Origin: Yunchengibacter salinarum
Lineage (GTDB): Bacteria; Pseudomonadota; Alphaproteobacteria; Sphingomonadales; Kordiimonadaceae
Length of the DNA: 64,000 nt
Direction: 5' to 3'
Assembly: GCF_037658235.1 (NCBI RefSeq)
Contig: NZ_JBBJLN010000005.1
Span: 1-64,000, forward strand
Both the position numbers and the translations under genes were made by a program. The stretch's first letter is position 1. Each line of letters begins with the position of its first letter. Below the pieces are notes generated by a model. The model worked only from the letters and a program-made list of their open reading frames with translations. It was not told the DNA's origin and did not search any database. Of this stretch, positions 8,564 to 17,367 are shown one piece after another.

Positions 8564-9544
8564 ATGAAAGCCATTGAAATCACCCAGCCCGGCGGGCCGG
8601 AAGTTCTCAAACCGGTGGAAAGACCCGTACCCGAACCCGGCCCCGGCGAGGTGCTGATCAAGGTCACGGCGGCTGGCGTCAACCGGCCGGACGTATTCCA
8701 GCGCATGGGGCTCTACCCCGCGCCGGAAGGGGCGTCCGACATTCCAGGCCTGGAGGTGAGCGGGCGCGTGGCCGCCCTTGGCGAAGGCGTGACCGAATTT
8801 CAGGAGGGGGAGCCGGTCTGTGCCCTGGTCACGGGCGGCGGCTATGCGGAATATTGCGTGGCGCCGGTGGAAACCTGCCTTTATCTACCGGAAGGGTTGG
8901 ATGAAGTGGCCGCCGGCGGCGTGCCGGAAACCTTTTACACCGTCTGGTCCAACATGTTCGACCGGGCGGAACTGAAACAGGACGAAACCCTGCTGATCCA
9001 CGGCGGCACCAGCGGCATCGGCACCACGGCGATCCAGCTTGCCAAGTCCTATAATGTCACGGTGATCACCACCGTCGGGTCGGATGAAAAAGCGGCCTTC
9101 TGCCGCGACGAACTGGGCGCCGATCTGGCCATCAATTACAAGACACAGGATTTCGTTGCGGAAACAAAAGCCTTCACCAAGGATCGGGGTGTTGATGTGG
9201 TGCTGGACATGATCGGCGGTGATTATGTGGCCCGCAATATCGCCTGCATGGCCGAAGAAGGGCGCCATGTGTCCATCGCTTTTCTCGGCGGGTCCAAAGT
9301 GTCGCTGGATATGGGGCCGGTCATGCGCAAGCGGCTGGTGCTGACGGGCAGCACGCTGCGCGCGCGGGACAATGGCTTCAAGGGCGCCATCGCGGGCAAG
9401 CTCCGGGTCAAGGTCTGGCCCCTGATCGAACAGGGCATGGTTACGGCAGTGGTGGACCGCACCTTCCCGCTGGACAGGGCGGCGGACGCCCATGCCTATC
9501 TGGATGAAGGCAAACATCGCGGCAAGGTGATCCTGACCCTGTAA
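8564..9544 (+). CDS. NAD(P)H quinone oxidoreductase, PIG3-type
   Basis: Zinc-independent medium-chain dehydrogenase/reductase of 326 residues, likely reducing quinones or similar carbonyls with NADPH. The N-terminal GroES-like domain contains A-A-G-V-N-R-P-D-V-F-Q-R-M-G; the Rossmann domain carries the dinucleotide loop H-G-G-T-S-G-I-G-T-T-A. The PIG3-type signature L-D-M-I-G-G-D-Y is present. GGGAG lies about ten bases before the ATG. It is divergent from DUF1192 and upstream of the DUF1013 gene, with a terminator between. Confidence 0.9.
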   Translation: MKAIEITQPGGPEVLKPVERPVPEPGPGEVLIKVTAAGVNRPDVFQRMGLYPAPEGASDIPGLEVSGRVAALGEGVTEFQEGEPVCALVTGGGYAEYCVAPVETCLYLPEGLDEVAAGGVPETFYTVWSNMFDRAELKQDETLLIHGGTSGIGTTAIQLAKSYNVTVITTVGSDEKAAFCRDELGADLAINYKTQDFVAETKAFTKDRGVDVVLDMIGGDYVARNIACMAEEGRHVSIAFLGGSKVSLDMGPVMRKRLVLTGSTLRARDNGFKGAIAGKLRVKVWPLIEQGMVTAVVDRTFPLDRAADAHAYLDEGKHRGKVILTL

Positions 9545-9853
9545 ACCATGGGGGGCAGGCCACCCAGATACGCTGCCCCGATGCACGCCCAGATGCGCAC
9601 ACGGATGCACGCCCCGGCACCCGAAAGCGCGCACCGAAACGGGCACCAAAATATGTGACAAGCCGGTCAAAGCCTGATAAGCCGATTTCAGGAAGGTGTC
9701 CTTCCCCTTTTTTGCGCGCCTTTGAGAGCTGAAGCTGGCCTTGCACCGGGCGCGCCCTCTGGCCATATGACCGGAAAGGGGACAGGCCGTCCGGTGTTCA
9801 GCCGGGCAGCCTGAAAGGAGCCGCGCTGTCTTTAAAGGATGAGGAATGACGCC
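9545..9853 (+). other. 309-base intergenic region between the oxidoreductase and DUF1013 genes
   Basis: No coding sequence is convincing here. It holds two copies of GATGCACGCC (near 9580 and 9604), a terminator-like hairpin at 9691-9713, and the leader of the DUF1013 gene. I could not assign a promoter with confidence. Confidence 0.6.
9691..9713 (+). terminator. Rho-independent terminator downstream of the oxidoreductase
   Basis: GGAAG and CTTCC pair around a five-base loop and are followed by CCC and six T residues. The stem is short. Confidence 0.55.
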
Positions 9854-10486
9854 ATGACCCAACCCCTGATGCCGCTGGCAACCGCCGTCTGGCTGGTGGA
9901 CAATACCGCGCTCACCTTCAAGCAGATCGCCGATTTCTGCGAGCTGCACGAATTGGAGGTTCAGGGTATCGCGGATGGCACCATCGCCACCAATATGGTC
10001 GGCCAGGACCCCACCACCACGAACCAGCTCACATGGGACGAGATCAATCGCTGTCAGGCGGACCCCGATGCGCGCCTGGAAATGGTCAAGGATGATGTGG
10101 CCGCCATCAAGCGCACCAAGGGGCCGCGCTATACCCCGCTGTCCAAGCGCCAGGACAAGCCGGATGCCATTGCTTGGCTGGTGCGCCACCACCCGGAACT
10201 GAGCGACCTTCAGATTTCGCGGCTTGTGGGCACCACCAAGCCCACCATCCAATCGATCCGGGACGGCAGCCACTGGAACAAGTCCAATATCCGCGCCCAG
10301 GACCCGGTTCAACTCGGCCTGTGCCGCCAGACGGAACTGGATGAAGCCGTGCGCGAAGCCGCCGACAAGAAAGCCAGGAAAGAAGCCAAAGCGGAAGCGG
10401 AAGCCGCTCAGGATGCCCCAAAAAGCGCTCCTGAAAGCGAAGCCGCGACCGCCGGGGATGCGGGCGAAAGCGGCGAAACCAGCTAA
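9854..10486 (+). CDS. trcR: DUF1013 family protein (TrcR-type cell-cycle regulator)
   Basis: Conserved alphaproteobacterial protein of 210 residues; the Caulobacter member is named TrcR, a cell-cycle transcriptional regulator (recalled, not checked). The conserved start M-P-L-A-T-A-V-W-L-V-D-N-T-A-L-T-F-x-Q-I-A-D-F-C looks like a DNA-binding-type helical fold. A second helix-turn-helix-like stretch, D-L-Q-I-S-R-L-V-G-T-T-K-P-T-I, lies near residue 120. The tail from about 165 is Ala/Glu/Lys-rich and low in complexity. I chose the ATG at 9854 with GAGGA eight bases upstream; an ATG at 9839 is the alternative. Confidence 0.87.
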   Translation: MTQPLMPLATAVWLVDNTALTFKQIADFCELHELEVQGIADGTIATNMVGQDPTTTNQLTWDEINRCQADPDARLEMVKDDVAAIKRTKGPRYTPLSKRQDKPDAIAWLVRHHPELSDLQISRLVGTTKPTIQSIRDGSHWNKSNIRAQDPVQLGLCRQTELDEAVREAADKKARKEAKAEAEAAQDAPKSAPESEAATAGDAGESGETS

Positions 10487-10623
10487 GGTCAGCCAGCCCC
10501 CGTTCAGCCGGGCGGCGCCAGGGGGGGCCACGCCCCTCTGCCCGGCCCGGCACAGAAAAGCCGACACGGGAAAGCTGGCGGGGGAAAGCTAACAGGGGGA
10601 AGCAGGCCCGCAAGGCCCGCCTC

Positions 10624-12048
10624 TTAACGCTGTGGCGGTATGCTGTCCCCAAAATAAACGCCGGTCACCCGATCCGTATGCCCGGCGCGGCGGCGCTCAT
10701 GCGGCGGGAAATCCCCGGTGCTTTCGCGCCACCGGGCCAGTTCCGCGAAATGGTCGCGGATCAGCGCCCGATACGCCGGATCACCGGCCAGATTGGTCAC
10801 TTCCCACGGGTCCGCTTCCAGGTCGTAGAACTCTATCTCAGGCCGCGGCACCTCGAACAGCCGGGCCTGAGCGGGTGTCAGGGTGCCCGCCTGTTTGCGC
10901 GCATAAAGCGCCCGCCATGTGGGACTTTCGGACACATCCGCGGGCGACCCGTGCGGCAGATGCACATACGCATTGTGGATCAGGCGATAGCGCTCGGTGC
11001 GGATGGACCGGATATGTTCATCCGTGTCGTGCCAGTTGCGTTCGCTGAAAGCTTGGGCGCGGCTGAGCCGGTCGGGATTGAACAGCCCGGCCTTGATGCT
11101 CTGGCCCTGCATCACATCCGGTACGGCCATCCCCGCCAGATCGACGAATGTGGGGGCCAGATCGATCACGCTGGCCACGCCCCCATAACGCCGCCCCGCT
11201 GGCACGCGGGACGGCCAGCGGAAGATCAGGGGGGTCTTCACCCCGCCGTCATAGAGCGCGCCTTTTTCCCGCGGGAAGGGGGCGCCATTGTCGCTGAGGA
11301 ACACCACCAGCGTATTGTCCAGAAGGCCGCGCCGCTCCAGCGTTGCCATCTGCTCCCCGATCACGCCGTCCATGCGGGCGATATAGTCATAATAACGGGC
11401 AATATCCTCGCGGGTTTCGGGCGTGTCCGCATGATAGGGCGCCACCGCCACCTTTGCCGGATCATGGGGCGGCTCCACCGCCCCCTTGGCATAAGTGGGC
11501 AGGCCGGTTTCCGGGTCCGCCGGCCGGTGCGGATCGCCAAAGGCCACCCACATGAAAAAGGGTTTTTCCTTAGCGGAATCAAGAAAGCGATCCAGCCCGT
11601 CCAGCTCCGGGTCGTACCAGTGAAACCGCGCCTCGGCATAGGGACCGATATGGGTTTTCTGCATCATGCCGGTAAAATAGCCCTGCTGGCGCAGATAACC
11701 GGGCACCACCTCGTGTTCTTTCGGCATGGGCATGTGCAGGTCTTCGGCCCCGGTTGCATGGGGGTACAGTCCGGTCAGAATGCTGATGCGCGACGGGCTG
11801 CACTGCGGCGTAGTCAAATGGGCATTGTCAAAGGTCAACCCCTCGGCGGCCAGTCGATCAATATGGGGCGTGCGGATCGTGGGATTGCCATAGCAGCCGA
11901 AATGCCGGGCGCCCGCATCATCGGCAACGAACACCAGAATGTTGGGCGGGGCGCCTGTGGCCGCCGACGCCATGCGCGCCGCCGGGCCGCTCAATGCCAT
12001 ACCGGCCACACCGGCCCCGGTAAACTGCCTGCGGGTCAGATCGACCAT
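10624..12048 (-). CDS. Sulfatase with Tat signal
   Basis: Arylsulfatase-family hydrolase of 474 residues, probably periplasmic. The signal contains T-R-R-Q-F followed by a hydrophobic stretch, the twin-arginine pattern. D-D at N-I-L-V-F-V-A-D-D-A-G binds calcium. C-S-P-S-R at about residue 85 is the C-x-P-S-R motif whose Cys becomes formylglycine. L-S-D-N-G-A-P provides the second metal ligands. The substrate is not evident; this branch includes heparan N-sulfatase-like enzymes acting on sulfated polysaccharides. The start has GGAGG upstream. A LacI-type operator lies 50 bases before it, suggesting sugar-responsive control. I see no anaerobic sulfatase-maturase gene nearby. Confidence 0.9.
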   Translation of the reverse strand: MVDLTRRQFTGAGVAGMALSGPAARMASAATGAPPNILVFVADDAGARHFGCYGNPTIRTPHIDRLAAEGLTFDNAHLTTPQCSPSRISILTGLYPHATGAEDLHMPMPKEHEVVPGYLRQQGYFTGMMQKTHIGPYAEARFHWYDPELDGLDRFLDSAKEKPFFMWVAFGDPHRPADPETGLPTYAKGAVEPPHDPAKVAVAPYHADTPETREDIARYYDYIARMDGVIGEQMATLERRGLLDNTLVVFLSDNGAPFPREKGALYDGGVKTPLIFRWPSRVPAGRRYGGVASVIDLAPTFVDLAGMAVPDVMQGQSIKAGLFNPDRLSRAQAFSERNWHDTDEHIRSIRTERYRLIHNAYVHLPHGSPADVSESPTWRALYARKQAGTLTPAQARLFEVPRPEIEFYDLEADPWEVTNLAGDPAYRALIRDHFAELARWRESTGDFPPHERRRAGHTDRVTGVYFGDSIPPQR

Positions 12049-12097
12049 GATTCGCCTCCCTCCTGATATGTGTCCCCGCGGGCAGGCTAGGCGCGAA

Positions 12098-12111
12098 TGC
12101 AAACGATTACA
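12098..12111. promoter_or_regulatory. LacI/GalR-family operator candidate upstream of the sulfatase
   Basis: The 14 bases match the LacI-family consensus TGNAANCGNTTNCA at every defined position. The site lies 50 bases upstream of the sulfatase ATG. Confidence 0.5.
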
Positions 12112-12156
12112 ATACCGCCCTGCTCCGCCCGCGTACCGAAGCACGGCCCCGCACAC

Positions 12157-12190
12157 AATAAAAGCGCCGGAACCCAAGGGCCCGGCGCCG
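12157..12190 (-). terminator. Terminator downstream of the DUF465 gene at 12237
   Basis: Read on the minus strand, a GC-rich stem (GCGCCGG with CCGGCGC) is followed by TTTTATT. It lies 47 bases after the stop. Confidence 0.7.
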
Positions 12191-12236
12191 TGCATGTCTG
12201 GCTCAGGCTGATTCTGCCTGACGCTATCTGGAAGGA

Positions 12237-12404
12237 TTAATGAGCTTTCAGGCGGGAAATCTCCTCCTTCAGGCGCAGCTTCTCACGCTTCATCTGCATC
12301 AGGCGAATGGTGTCGGGATTGGGACGGGTTTCTTCGGTATGGATCGCGTTTTCGATCCGGGCATGTTTACTGTTGAGCGCTTCCACGTGCGTTTGCATGC
12401 TCAT
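12237..12404 (-). CDS. DUF465 (YdcH-type) small protein
   Basis: A 55-residue charged helical protein with the family pattern H-V-E-A-L-N-S-K-H-A-R-I-E near the start and M-K-R-E-K-L-R-L-K-E-E-I-S-R-L at the end. Function is unknown. I chose the ATG at 12404 with GGGAG nine bases upstream; an ATG two codons later is possible. A second DUF465 gene lies at 13725. It is divergent from ubiX. Confidence 0.87.
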   Translation of the reverse strand: MSMQTHVEALNSKHARIENAIHTEETRPNPDTIRLMQMKREKLRLKEEISRLKAH

Positions 12405-12553
12405 CCCTTGGTACTCCCTTTCGATTGGTTGGAACACCAAGTCAAGCAGACCAAAACGGGTTTCTCAAGACAGGAATTGACGCGCCCCTAAAAATCAGTA
12501 TTTTCCATCGGTTATTCTGCGCCCTGCGGCGCGCGGCAAAGGGCCGATCCATC

Positions 12554-13144
12554 ATGACGGAAAAGACTCACAAAGATCGGATCGTGATTGCCATTACCGG
12601 TGCCAGCGGTGCCATTTTTGGCATCACCGCGCTCCGGCTTCTCTCTGACCTGCCGGTGGAGACGCACCTCGTCGTTTCCGCCGCCGGGGACCGCACCATC
12701 ACCGAGGAGACCGACCTGGCGCCGAAGGACGTGCGCGCCCTTGCGGACGTGGTGCACAATGCCAGGGATATCGGCGCCAGCATTGCCAGCGGCTCCTTCC
12801 GGGCGCGGGGTATGCTGGTGGCACCGTGCAGCGTGCGCACCATGTCGGAGATTGCCGGCGGCGTAACCAGCAGCCTGGTGAGCCGCGCCGCAGACGTGAT
12901 GCTGAAGGAGCGCCGCCCGCTGGTGCTGATGGTTCGGGAAACACCGCTGCACACGGGCCATCTGCGCACCATGACCAGCCTGAGCGAAATGGGCGCCATC
13001 ATCGCGCCGCCCGTTCCCGGCTTTTATGGCCGCCCGGAAAGCCTAGATGAAATGGTCCGGCACAGCGTGGGGCGCGCGCTGGACCTGTTCCAGTTGAACA
13101 GCCCCGCCGTCCATCGCTGGACGGGGCGCGCACCGGATCGGTAA
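12554..13144 (+). CDS. ubiX: UbiX-type flavin prenyltransferase
   Basis: Makes prenylated FMN, the cofactor for UbiD-type decarboxylases, here most likely for ubiquinone synthesis. The 196-residue protein shows the flavoprotein fold: I-A-I-T-G-A-S-G-A-I-F-G near the N-terminus, A-P-C-S-V-R-T-M-S-E-I-A-G-G in the middle, and L-M-V-R-E-T-P-L-H for prenyl-phosphate binding. The ATG at 12554 gives the family N-terminus; a longer in-frame start upstream is not supported. No ubiD is in the window. Confidence 0.93.
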   Translation: MTEKTHKDRIVIAITGASGAIFGITALRLLSDLPVETHLVVSAAGDRTITEETDLAPKDVRALADVVHNARDIGASIASGSFRARGMLVAPCSVRTMSEIAGGVTSSLVSRAADVMLKERRPLVLMVRETPLHTGHLRTMTSLSEMGAIIAPPVPGFYGRPESLDEMVRHSVGRALDLFQLNSPAVHRWTGRAPDR

Positions 13145-13190
13145 AGCCCATCCCGCCTTTGGCCCCTACCCCGTCTTTGGCCGCCGCCCC

Positions 13191-13688
13191 TCAGGGCCGG
13201 GTGATGAGATGCGCGTGCAGGGCGCGGGCCTCATCCGCCTGAAGGCCCAGGGCTTCCAGATATTGGGAAAGGGTGGCGGTGCCTTTCACCGCCTTGCCGC
13301 CCAACGCCCGGATCAGCGCCTTCTGGGCAGCGCGTTCCAGCTTCAGTTCCTGCTTTTTCACCACATCATAGCCGGGCTGGCCCTTCATTTTACGGCGCCG
13401 CGCCCGCACATCCGCCAGAATACCCTTGTGCCAGTGGCGGGATGCCGCGCCCAATGCCTCGAACACATCCCCGGCGGGCTCCAGCCCGAAGCCTTCCAGC
13501 CAGCCCAGAAGCAGCGCCATGTTCACGTCCATGCCGGTGCTGTCCTGCGCCCTGATCAGCCGATCGGCCACCCCCGGCACATCGTACAGGCGCAGACTGT
13601 GCGCCCAGAAGGCATCCGCATCGCGGAAAAACTCGGTAGAGATTGTCTTTCCAGAATCCCCCGTGTTAATCTCCCCACTGGTCTGCAT
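13191..13688 (-). CDS. TIGR02444 family protein
   Basis: Conserved proteobacterial protein of unknown function, 165 residues. The diagnostic segment is F-W-A-H-S-L-R-L-Y-D-V-P-G-V followed by G-M-D-V-N-M-A-L-L-L-G-W-L. I chose the ATG at 13688 with GGGAA about 11 bases upstream. A start at 13724 would abut the divergent DUF465 start at 13725. Position between two DUF465 genes and close to ubiX suggests a conserved neighbourhood but not a function. Confidence 0.8.
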   Translation of the reverse strand: MQTSGEINTGDSGKTISTEFFRDADAFWAHSLRLYDVPGVADRLIRAQDSTGMDVNMALLLGWLEGFGLEPAGDVFEALGAASRHWHKGILADVRARRRKMKGQPGYDVVKKQELKLERAAQKALIRALGGKAVKGTATLSQYLEALGLQADEARALHAHLITRP

Positions 13689-13724
13689 CGTGATTAATTT
13701 CCCTGAATTGAGGCCCGGTTTCAT

Positions 13725-13922
13725 ATGGATCAGGAGAGTGTGCGCGCCCGTCTTGCGGCGCTGGAGCAGGAGCACCGGGACATGGACGATGCCATAGATG
13801 CCCTGACACGCACCGGCCCGGCCAATCTGATGCAGGTCAGCCGCCTGAAAAAACGCAAGCTGTCCCTGAAAGACCAGATCGGTCGCCTGCAAGGTATGCT
13901 CATCCCCGACATCATTGCCTGA
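13725..13922 (+). CDS. DUF465 (YdcH-type) small protein, second copy
   Basis: A 65-residue helical protein with E-Q-E-H-R-D-M-D-D-A-I-D-A-L and L-K-K-R-K-L-S-L-K-D-Q-I-G-R-L, the same family as the gene at 12237 but clearly diverged. Function unknown. It is divergent from the TIGR02444 gene and convergent with the GGDEF gene. Confidence 0.85.
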   Translation: MDQESVRARLAALEQEHRDMDDAIDALTRTGPANLMQVSRLKKRKLSLKDQIGRLQGMLIPDIIA

Positions 13923-14006
13923 CCCCGCATGATTTCCCAGTCTGCACGGGTCTTTATCATCCGTGGGCGCCCGGCGCCACTCCCCCGGTTGTGACCGGGT
14001 ATCGCC

Positions 14007-14759
14007 TTATCGTATGTCCGCTTCGCCCTTGACCGCCTTCTTGTGGGCGTACATGGCCTCGTCCGCCTTCTGGATCGCCGCGTTCGGATCGTCCTCGCCG
14101 CGAAAGGTATAAAGGCCATATGCCAGATTGAGCCGGATCGCCTCGCCCCCCGCCTCGAACGGTGTGGCCATCACCATATCCGCCAGTTCGGCGGCCTTTT
14201 CCCGGCCTGTGGTTTCGTCCGCCTGAGCCAGAATCACGCCGAATTCATCGCCGCCCAGGCGCCCCACCACATCCGTGCCGCGGGTATTGTCCACCAGCAG
14301 GCGGGCCATGTGGAACAGGGCCCTGTCCCCCGCCTCATGCCCGAATGTATCATTGATCTGCTTCATGTCGTTCATGTCGATGAATACCAGCGTGGACGGC
14401 GTGCCATAGCGCTGGGCAAAGGAAATCATGCGATTCAGCTCCCGCACGAAAGCTCGGCGATTGGGGATGGGTAACAAGGCATCCATATCCGCCAGGTCTT
14501 CCAGCTCCCGAAGGCGGCGGTTGGACTGTTCCAGATCCCGGCGCAGGCCATCCACCTCCGACATCAGGGTCATGATGGCGTTTTTCACATTGGGGGTCAT
14601 TTCCTCGGGCGGGATGCCGAGAACCTCCACTGTGTCCTGCACGGTTCGGCTCGGGGCCGACGCGCGCCCGGTCCGGTCACTGGCGGAGACCCGCTCAGCC
14701 GCACCGGTGCGCCGCGTGGGCGTGGTCCGGCTGATTCCGGGGCTGTTGGATACTTTCAT
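14007..14759 (-). CDS. Diguanylate cyclase (GGDEF domain protein)
   Basis: Makes the second messenger c-di-GMP from two GTP. Of 250 residues, the first 60 are Thr/Ser/Arg-rich and probably disordered, followed by a helical stretch (about 60-95). The GGDEF domain (about 90-245) starts at D-L-A-D-M-D-A-L-L-P-I-P-N-R-R-A-F. The active site is intact as G-G-D-E-F. R-G-T-D five residues before it fits the inhibitory RxxD I-site, so product feedback is likely. There is no membrane segment or sensor domain that I recognise. The ATG at 14759 was chosen over one at 14807. Confidence 0.88.
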   Translation of the reverse strand: MKVSNSPGISRTTPTRRTGAAERVSASDRTGRASAPSRTVQDTVEVLGIPPEEMTPNVKNAIMTLMSEVDGLRRDLEQSNRRLRELEDLADMDALLPIPNRRAFVRELNRMISFAQRYGTPSTLVFIDMNDMKQINDTFGHEAGDRALFHMARLLVDNTRGTDVVGRLGGDEFGVILAQADETTGREKAAELADMVMATPFEAGGEAIRLNLAYGLYTFRGEDDPNAAIQKADEAMYAHKKAVKGEADIR

Positions 14760-15009
14760 CGACACCGGGCCCTTGTGGTCGTCAGCGCGCCCGCATTTGC
14801 GCGCCACGGCTTGGGTTTTCTAGCCCATTATGCAGCCAAAAGGAATCCCCTTACAAGGCCAGCCGCCACCGCGCCGGAATCAAGGTCGCCGGATACCGCA
14901 TGGCCATCGCCCGTGAGCGGGGCCATGTGCAGGGCTTGTCAGCCGGGTGGCCGGGGCCTAGACTGCGCCGCGCTTTCGACATTTTGCAATGCAACACCAG
15001 TGAGTGCCA

Positions 15010-15519
15010 ATGACCGATCAGACCCCGTTCGTGAGCGTCATCATGGGCAGCCAGTCCGACTGGCCCACCATGCGTCATGCCGTGGACGTGCTGGAACAGC
15101 TCGACGTTCCCCATGAAAGCCGCATCGTATCCGCCCATCGCACGCCGCAGCGCCTGTATGACTTTGCGAAAAGCGCGCGGGATTCGGGTATCAAGGTGAT
15201 CATCGCGGGCGCGGGCGGGGCGGCCCATTTGCCCGGCATGGTGGCGGCCCTCACGCCGCTGCCGGTTCTTGGCGTACCGGTGGAAAGCCAGGCGCTCAGC
15301 GGTGTGGACTCGCTGCACAGCATCGTGCAGATGCCTGGCGGTGTGCCCGTGGGCACGCTGGCCATCGGCAAGGCGGGCGCCACCAATGCCGCCCTTCTGG
15401 CGGCCCAGATTCTGGCCCTCAACAATATGGCACTGGCTGACCGGCTGGACCAGTTCCGCAGCCAGCAAAGCGCCGGTGTTCCGGCCCACCCCACACGGAA
15501 TGAAGGCTCAAAGGCATGA
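15010..15519 (+). CDS. purE: N5-carboxyaminoimidazole ribonucleotide mutase
   Basis: Converts N5-CAIR to CAIR in purine synthesis. The 169-residue protein has the class I PurE motifs V-I-M-G-S-Q-S-D-W-P-T-M, S-A-H-R-T-P and G-A-G-G-A-A-H-L-P-G-M, plus P-V-E-S-Q-A-L-S-G-V-D-S-L. A GTG at 15004 could add two residues. Its stop overlaps the purK start by 4 bases (ATGA), implying translational coupling. Confidence 0.96.
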   Translation: MTDQTPFVSVIMGSQSDWPTMRHAVDVLEQLDVPHESRIVSAHRTPQRLYDFAKSARDSGIKVIIAGAGGAAHLPGMVAALTPLPVLGVPVESQALSGVDSLHSIVQMPGGVPVGTLAIGKAGATNAALLAAQILALNNMALADRLDQFRSQQSAGVPAHPTRNEGSKA

Positions 15520-16595
15520 CCATTATCGCACCGGGCGGCAGCATCGGCATTCTTGGCGGCGGCCAGTTGGGCCGCATGTTGGCGCTGGCCGCCGCCCGTT
15601 TCGGCTACCGGGTTCATATATTCTGCCCGGACGCGGACAGCCCCGCCTTCGACGTGGCCCACACCGTCCACGAGGCAGCCTATGACGACGAGCAAGCGCT
15701 GGAGGCTTTCGCCAAAGCCGTATCCGTGGCCACCTATGAATTCGAAAACGTGCCCGTTGCCGCGGCGGAAATCGTCGCGCGCCACACCCTGCTGCGGCCC
15801 GGCACCGAACCGCTACGCATTACTCAGGACAGGCTGCGGGAAAAGGACTTTCTCAATGAAAGTGGCGTGAAAACCGCCAATTATGCCGCCTTTGAGGACG
15901 CGGAAGGGCTGGACGGCGCCCTCAAGACCGTGGGCAAACCCGCCATCGTCAAGACGCGCTTCGGCGGCTATGACGGCAAGGGTCAGGCCCTTATCAAGAC
16001 GCGCAAGGGCATTGAGCCAGCCTTGCAGGCGCTAAGCGGAGCACCCGCCATCGCGGAGGAGCGGATTCCCTTTGACCGGGAGGTGAGCGTGATCGTCGCC
16101 CGCAGCGTGGCAGGGGATGTGGCGGCCTTTCCGGTCTCGGAAAATCACCATGAAAAAGGCCAGCTTCGGGAAACCCAGGTGCCCGCCGCCATGTCCGATC
16201 CGCTGGAAGCCAAGGCCAAGGTTATGGCCACAAAGATCGCCAATGCGCTGGACTATGTGGGCGTGATGACGCTGGAACTGTTCGTGCGGGACGACGGCAC
16301 CCTGAACGCCAATGAAATGGCGCCGCGCGTCCATAATAGCGGGCACTGGACCCTGGAAGGTGCCGCCACCAGCCAGTTCGAACAGCACATTCGCGCCATT
16401 TGCGGCCTGCCGCTGGGGCCGACGGACCTGCTGGCCCGCTGTCGCATGATCAACCTGCTGGGCGATGCCATCAATGACTGGCAGGAATGCCTGAAGGACC
16501 CGCAGGCCCATTATCACCATTATGGCAAGCGGGAAGCCCGCGAGGGCCGCAAGATGGGCCACATCACCTGGGTCTATCGGGACGAACGGTCCTGA
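15516..16595 (+). CDS. purK: 5-(carboxyamino)imidazole ribonucleotide synthase
   Basis: ATP-grasp enzyme that makes N5-CAIR from AIR, bicarbonate and ATP, supplying PurE. The 359-residue protein begins with I-G-I-L-G-G-G-Q-L-G-R-M and contains K-T-R-F-G-G-Y-D-G-K-G-Q and E-x-x-x-P-F-D-R-E-V-S-V-I. M-A-P-R-V-H-N-S-G-H-W-T is the family signature. It overlaps purE by 4 bases in a two-gene operon. Confidence 0.96.
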   Translation: MTIIAPGGSIGILGGGQLGRMLALAAARFGYRVHIFCPDADSPAFDVAHTVHEAAYDDEQALEAFAKAVSVATYEFENVPVAAAEIVARHTLLRPGTEPLRITQDRLREKDFLNESGVKTANYAAFEDAEGLDGALKTVGKPAIVKTRFGGYDGKGQALIKTRKGIEPALQALSGAPAIAEERIPFDREVSVIVARSVAGDVAAFPVSENHHEKGQLRETQVPAAMSDPLEAKAKVMATKIANALDYVGVMTLELFVRDDGTLNANEMAPRVHNSGHWTLEGAATSQFEQHIRAICGLPLGPTDLLARCRMINLLGDAINDWQECLKDPQAHYHHYGKREAREGRKMGHITWVYRDERS

Positions 16596-16733
16596 TCGCA
16601 ATATCCGGCGGCGTTGCCCAAAGCGCAACACGGCGATGACGGCTTCAAGGCTAGGCGGGATCGGATTGCCCGCTTAGTCTGGTGATCAGACGGGGCGGAT
16701 CGGCCGCCCCACCCTGACCTGAAGGAGGCCATC

Positions 16734-17204
16734 ATGACCGACACGACCACCACCGCCGGCGCGCCCCGGTTCGATCTGCAATCCCGCCTGTCCCCCCTCG
16801 CCCCGCTCAGCGAAACGCTGCTGCGCGCCGGGGCCGGGATTTTCCTGATGCCCCACGGCGCCCAGAAGCTGTTTGGCTGGTTCGGCGGCCACGGCCTGAC
16901 AACCACCGGCCAGTTCTTCGAAAGCCAGCTCGGCTTCTCGCATGGCCTTCTTGCCGCCTTCGGCGCTGGCATGGTGGAGTTTTTCGGCGGCCTGATGCTG
17001 GCCATCGGCCTGCTCACAAGGCTGGCGGGCGCGGCGATCACCGTCATGCTGCTGGTGGCGGCGACGATTCACCTTGGAAACGGCTTTTTCTGGAATGCGG
17101 GCGGTTTTGAATACCCCGTGCTCTGGGCCATGATCGCCCTGCACTTCACCCTGAAAGGCGGCAACCGCCACAGTCTGGACCGCCGCATCGGCTGGGCGCT
17201 CTGA
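16734..17204 (+). CDS. DoxX family membrane protein
   Basis: A 156-residue protein with four predicted membrane helices and the family features L-L-R-A-G-A-G-I-F-L-M-P-H-G-x-Q-K-L-F and G-x-x-E-F-F-G-G-L-M-L-A-I-G-L-L-T-R. DoxX-type proteins are linked to oxidative-stress or quinone-related functions in some bacteria; the role here is unknown. AAGGAGG lies about seven bases before the ATG. A 10-bp hairpin without a T-run follows at 17256-17281. Confidence 0.87.
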   Translation: MTDTTTTAGAPRFDLQSRLSPLAPLSETLLRAGAGIFLMPHGAQKLFGWFGGHGLTTTGQFFESQLGFSHGLLAAFGAGMVEFFGGLMLAIGLLTRLAGAAITVMLLVAATIHLGNGFFWNAGGFEYPVLWAMIALHFTLKGGNRHSLDRRIGWAL

Positions 17205-17255
17205 GATAGCGTTATCACACTGACCCGATCGGCAGTTGCACCAGTATAACAAGAT

Positions 17256-17281
17256 GGCGGGTCACACCCTTGTGACCCGCC
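17256..17281 (+). other. Perfect 10-bp inverted repeat (stem-loop)
   Basis: GGCGGGTCAC pairs with GTGACCCGCC across six bases. It lies between the DoxX stop and the globin start. No T-run follows, so a Rho-independent terminator is not certain. Confidence 0.55.
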
Positions 17282-17367
17282 CATTAACGCAACAGTAACC
17301 GGTCCATGGCAGCTTGCCTGCCATGTTGCAGAATCAGACAGATCAGGCCAAGTAGGGAAATCGCGCA

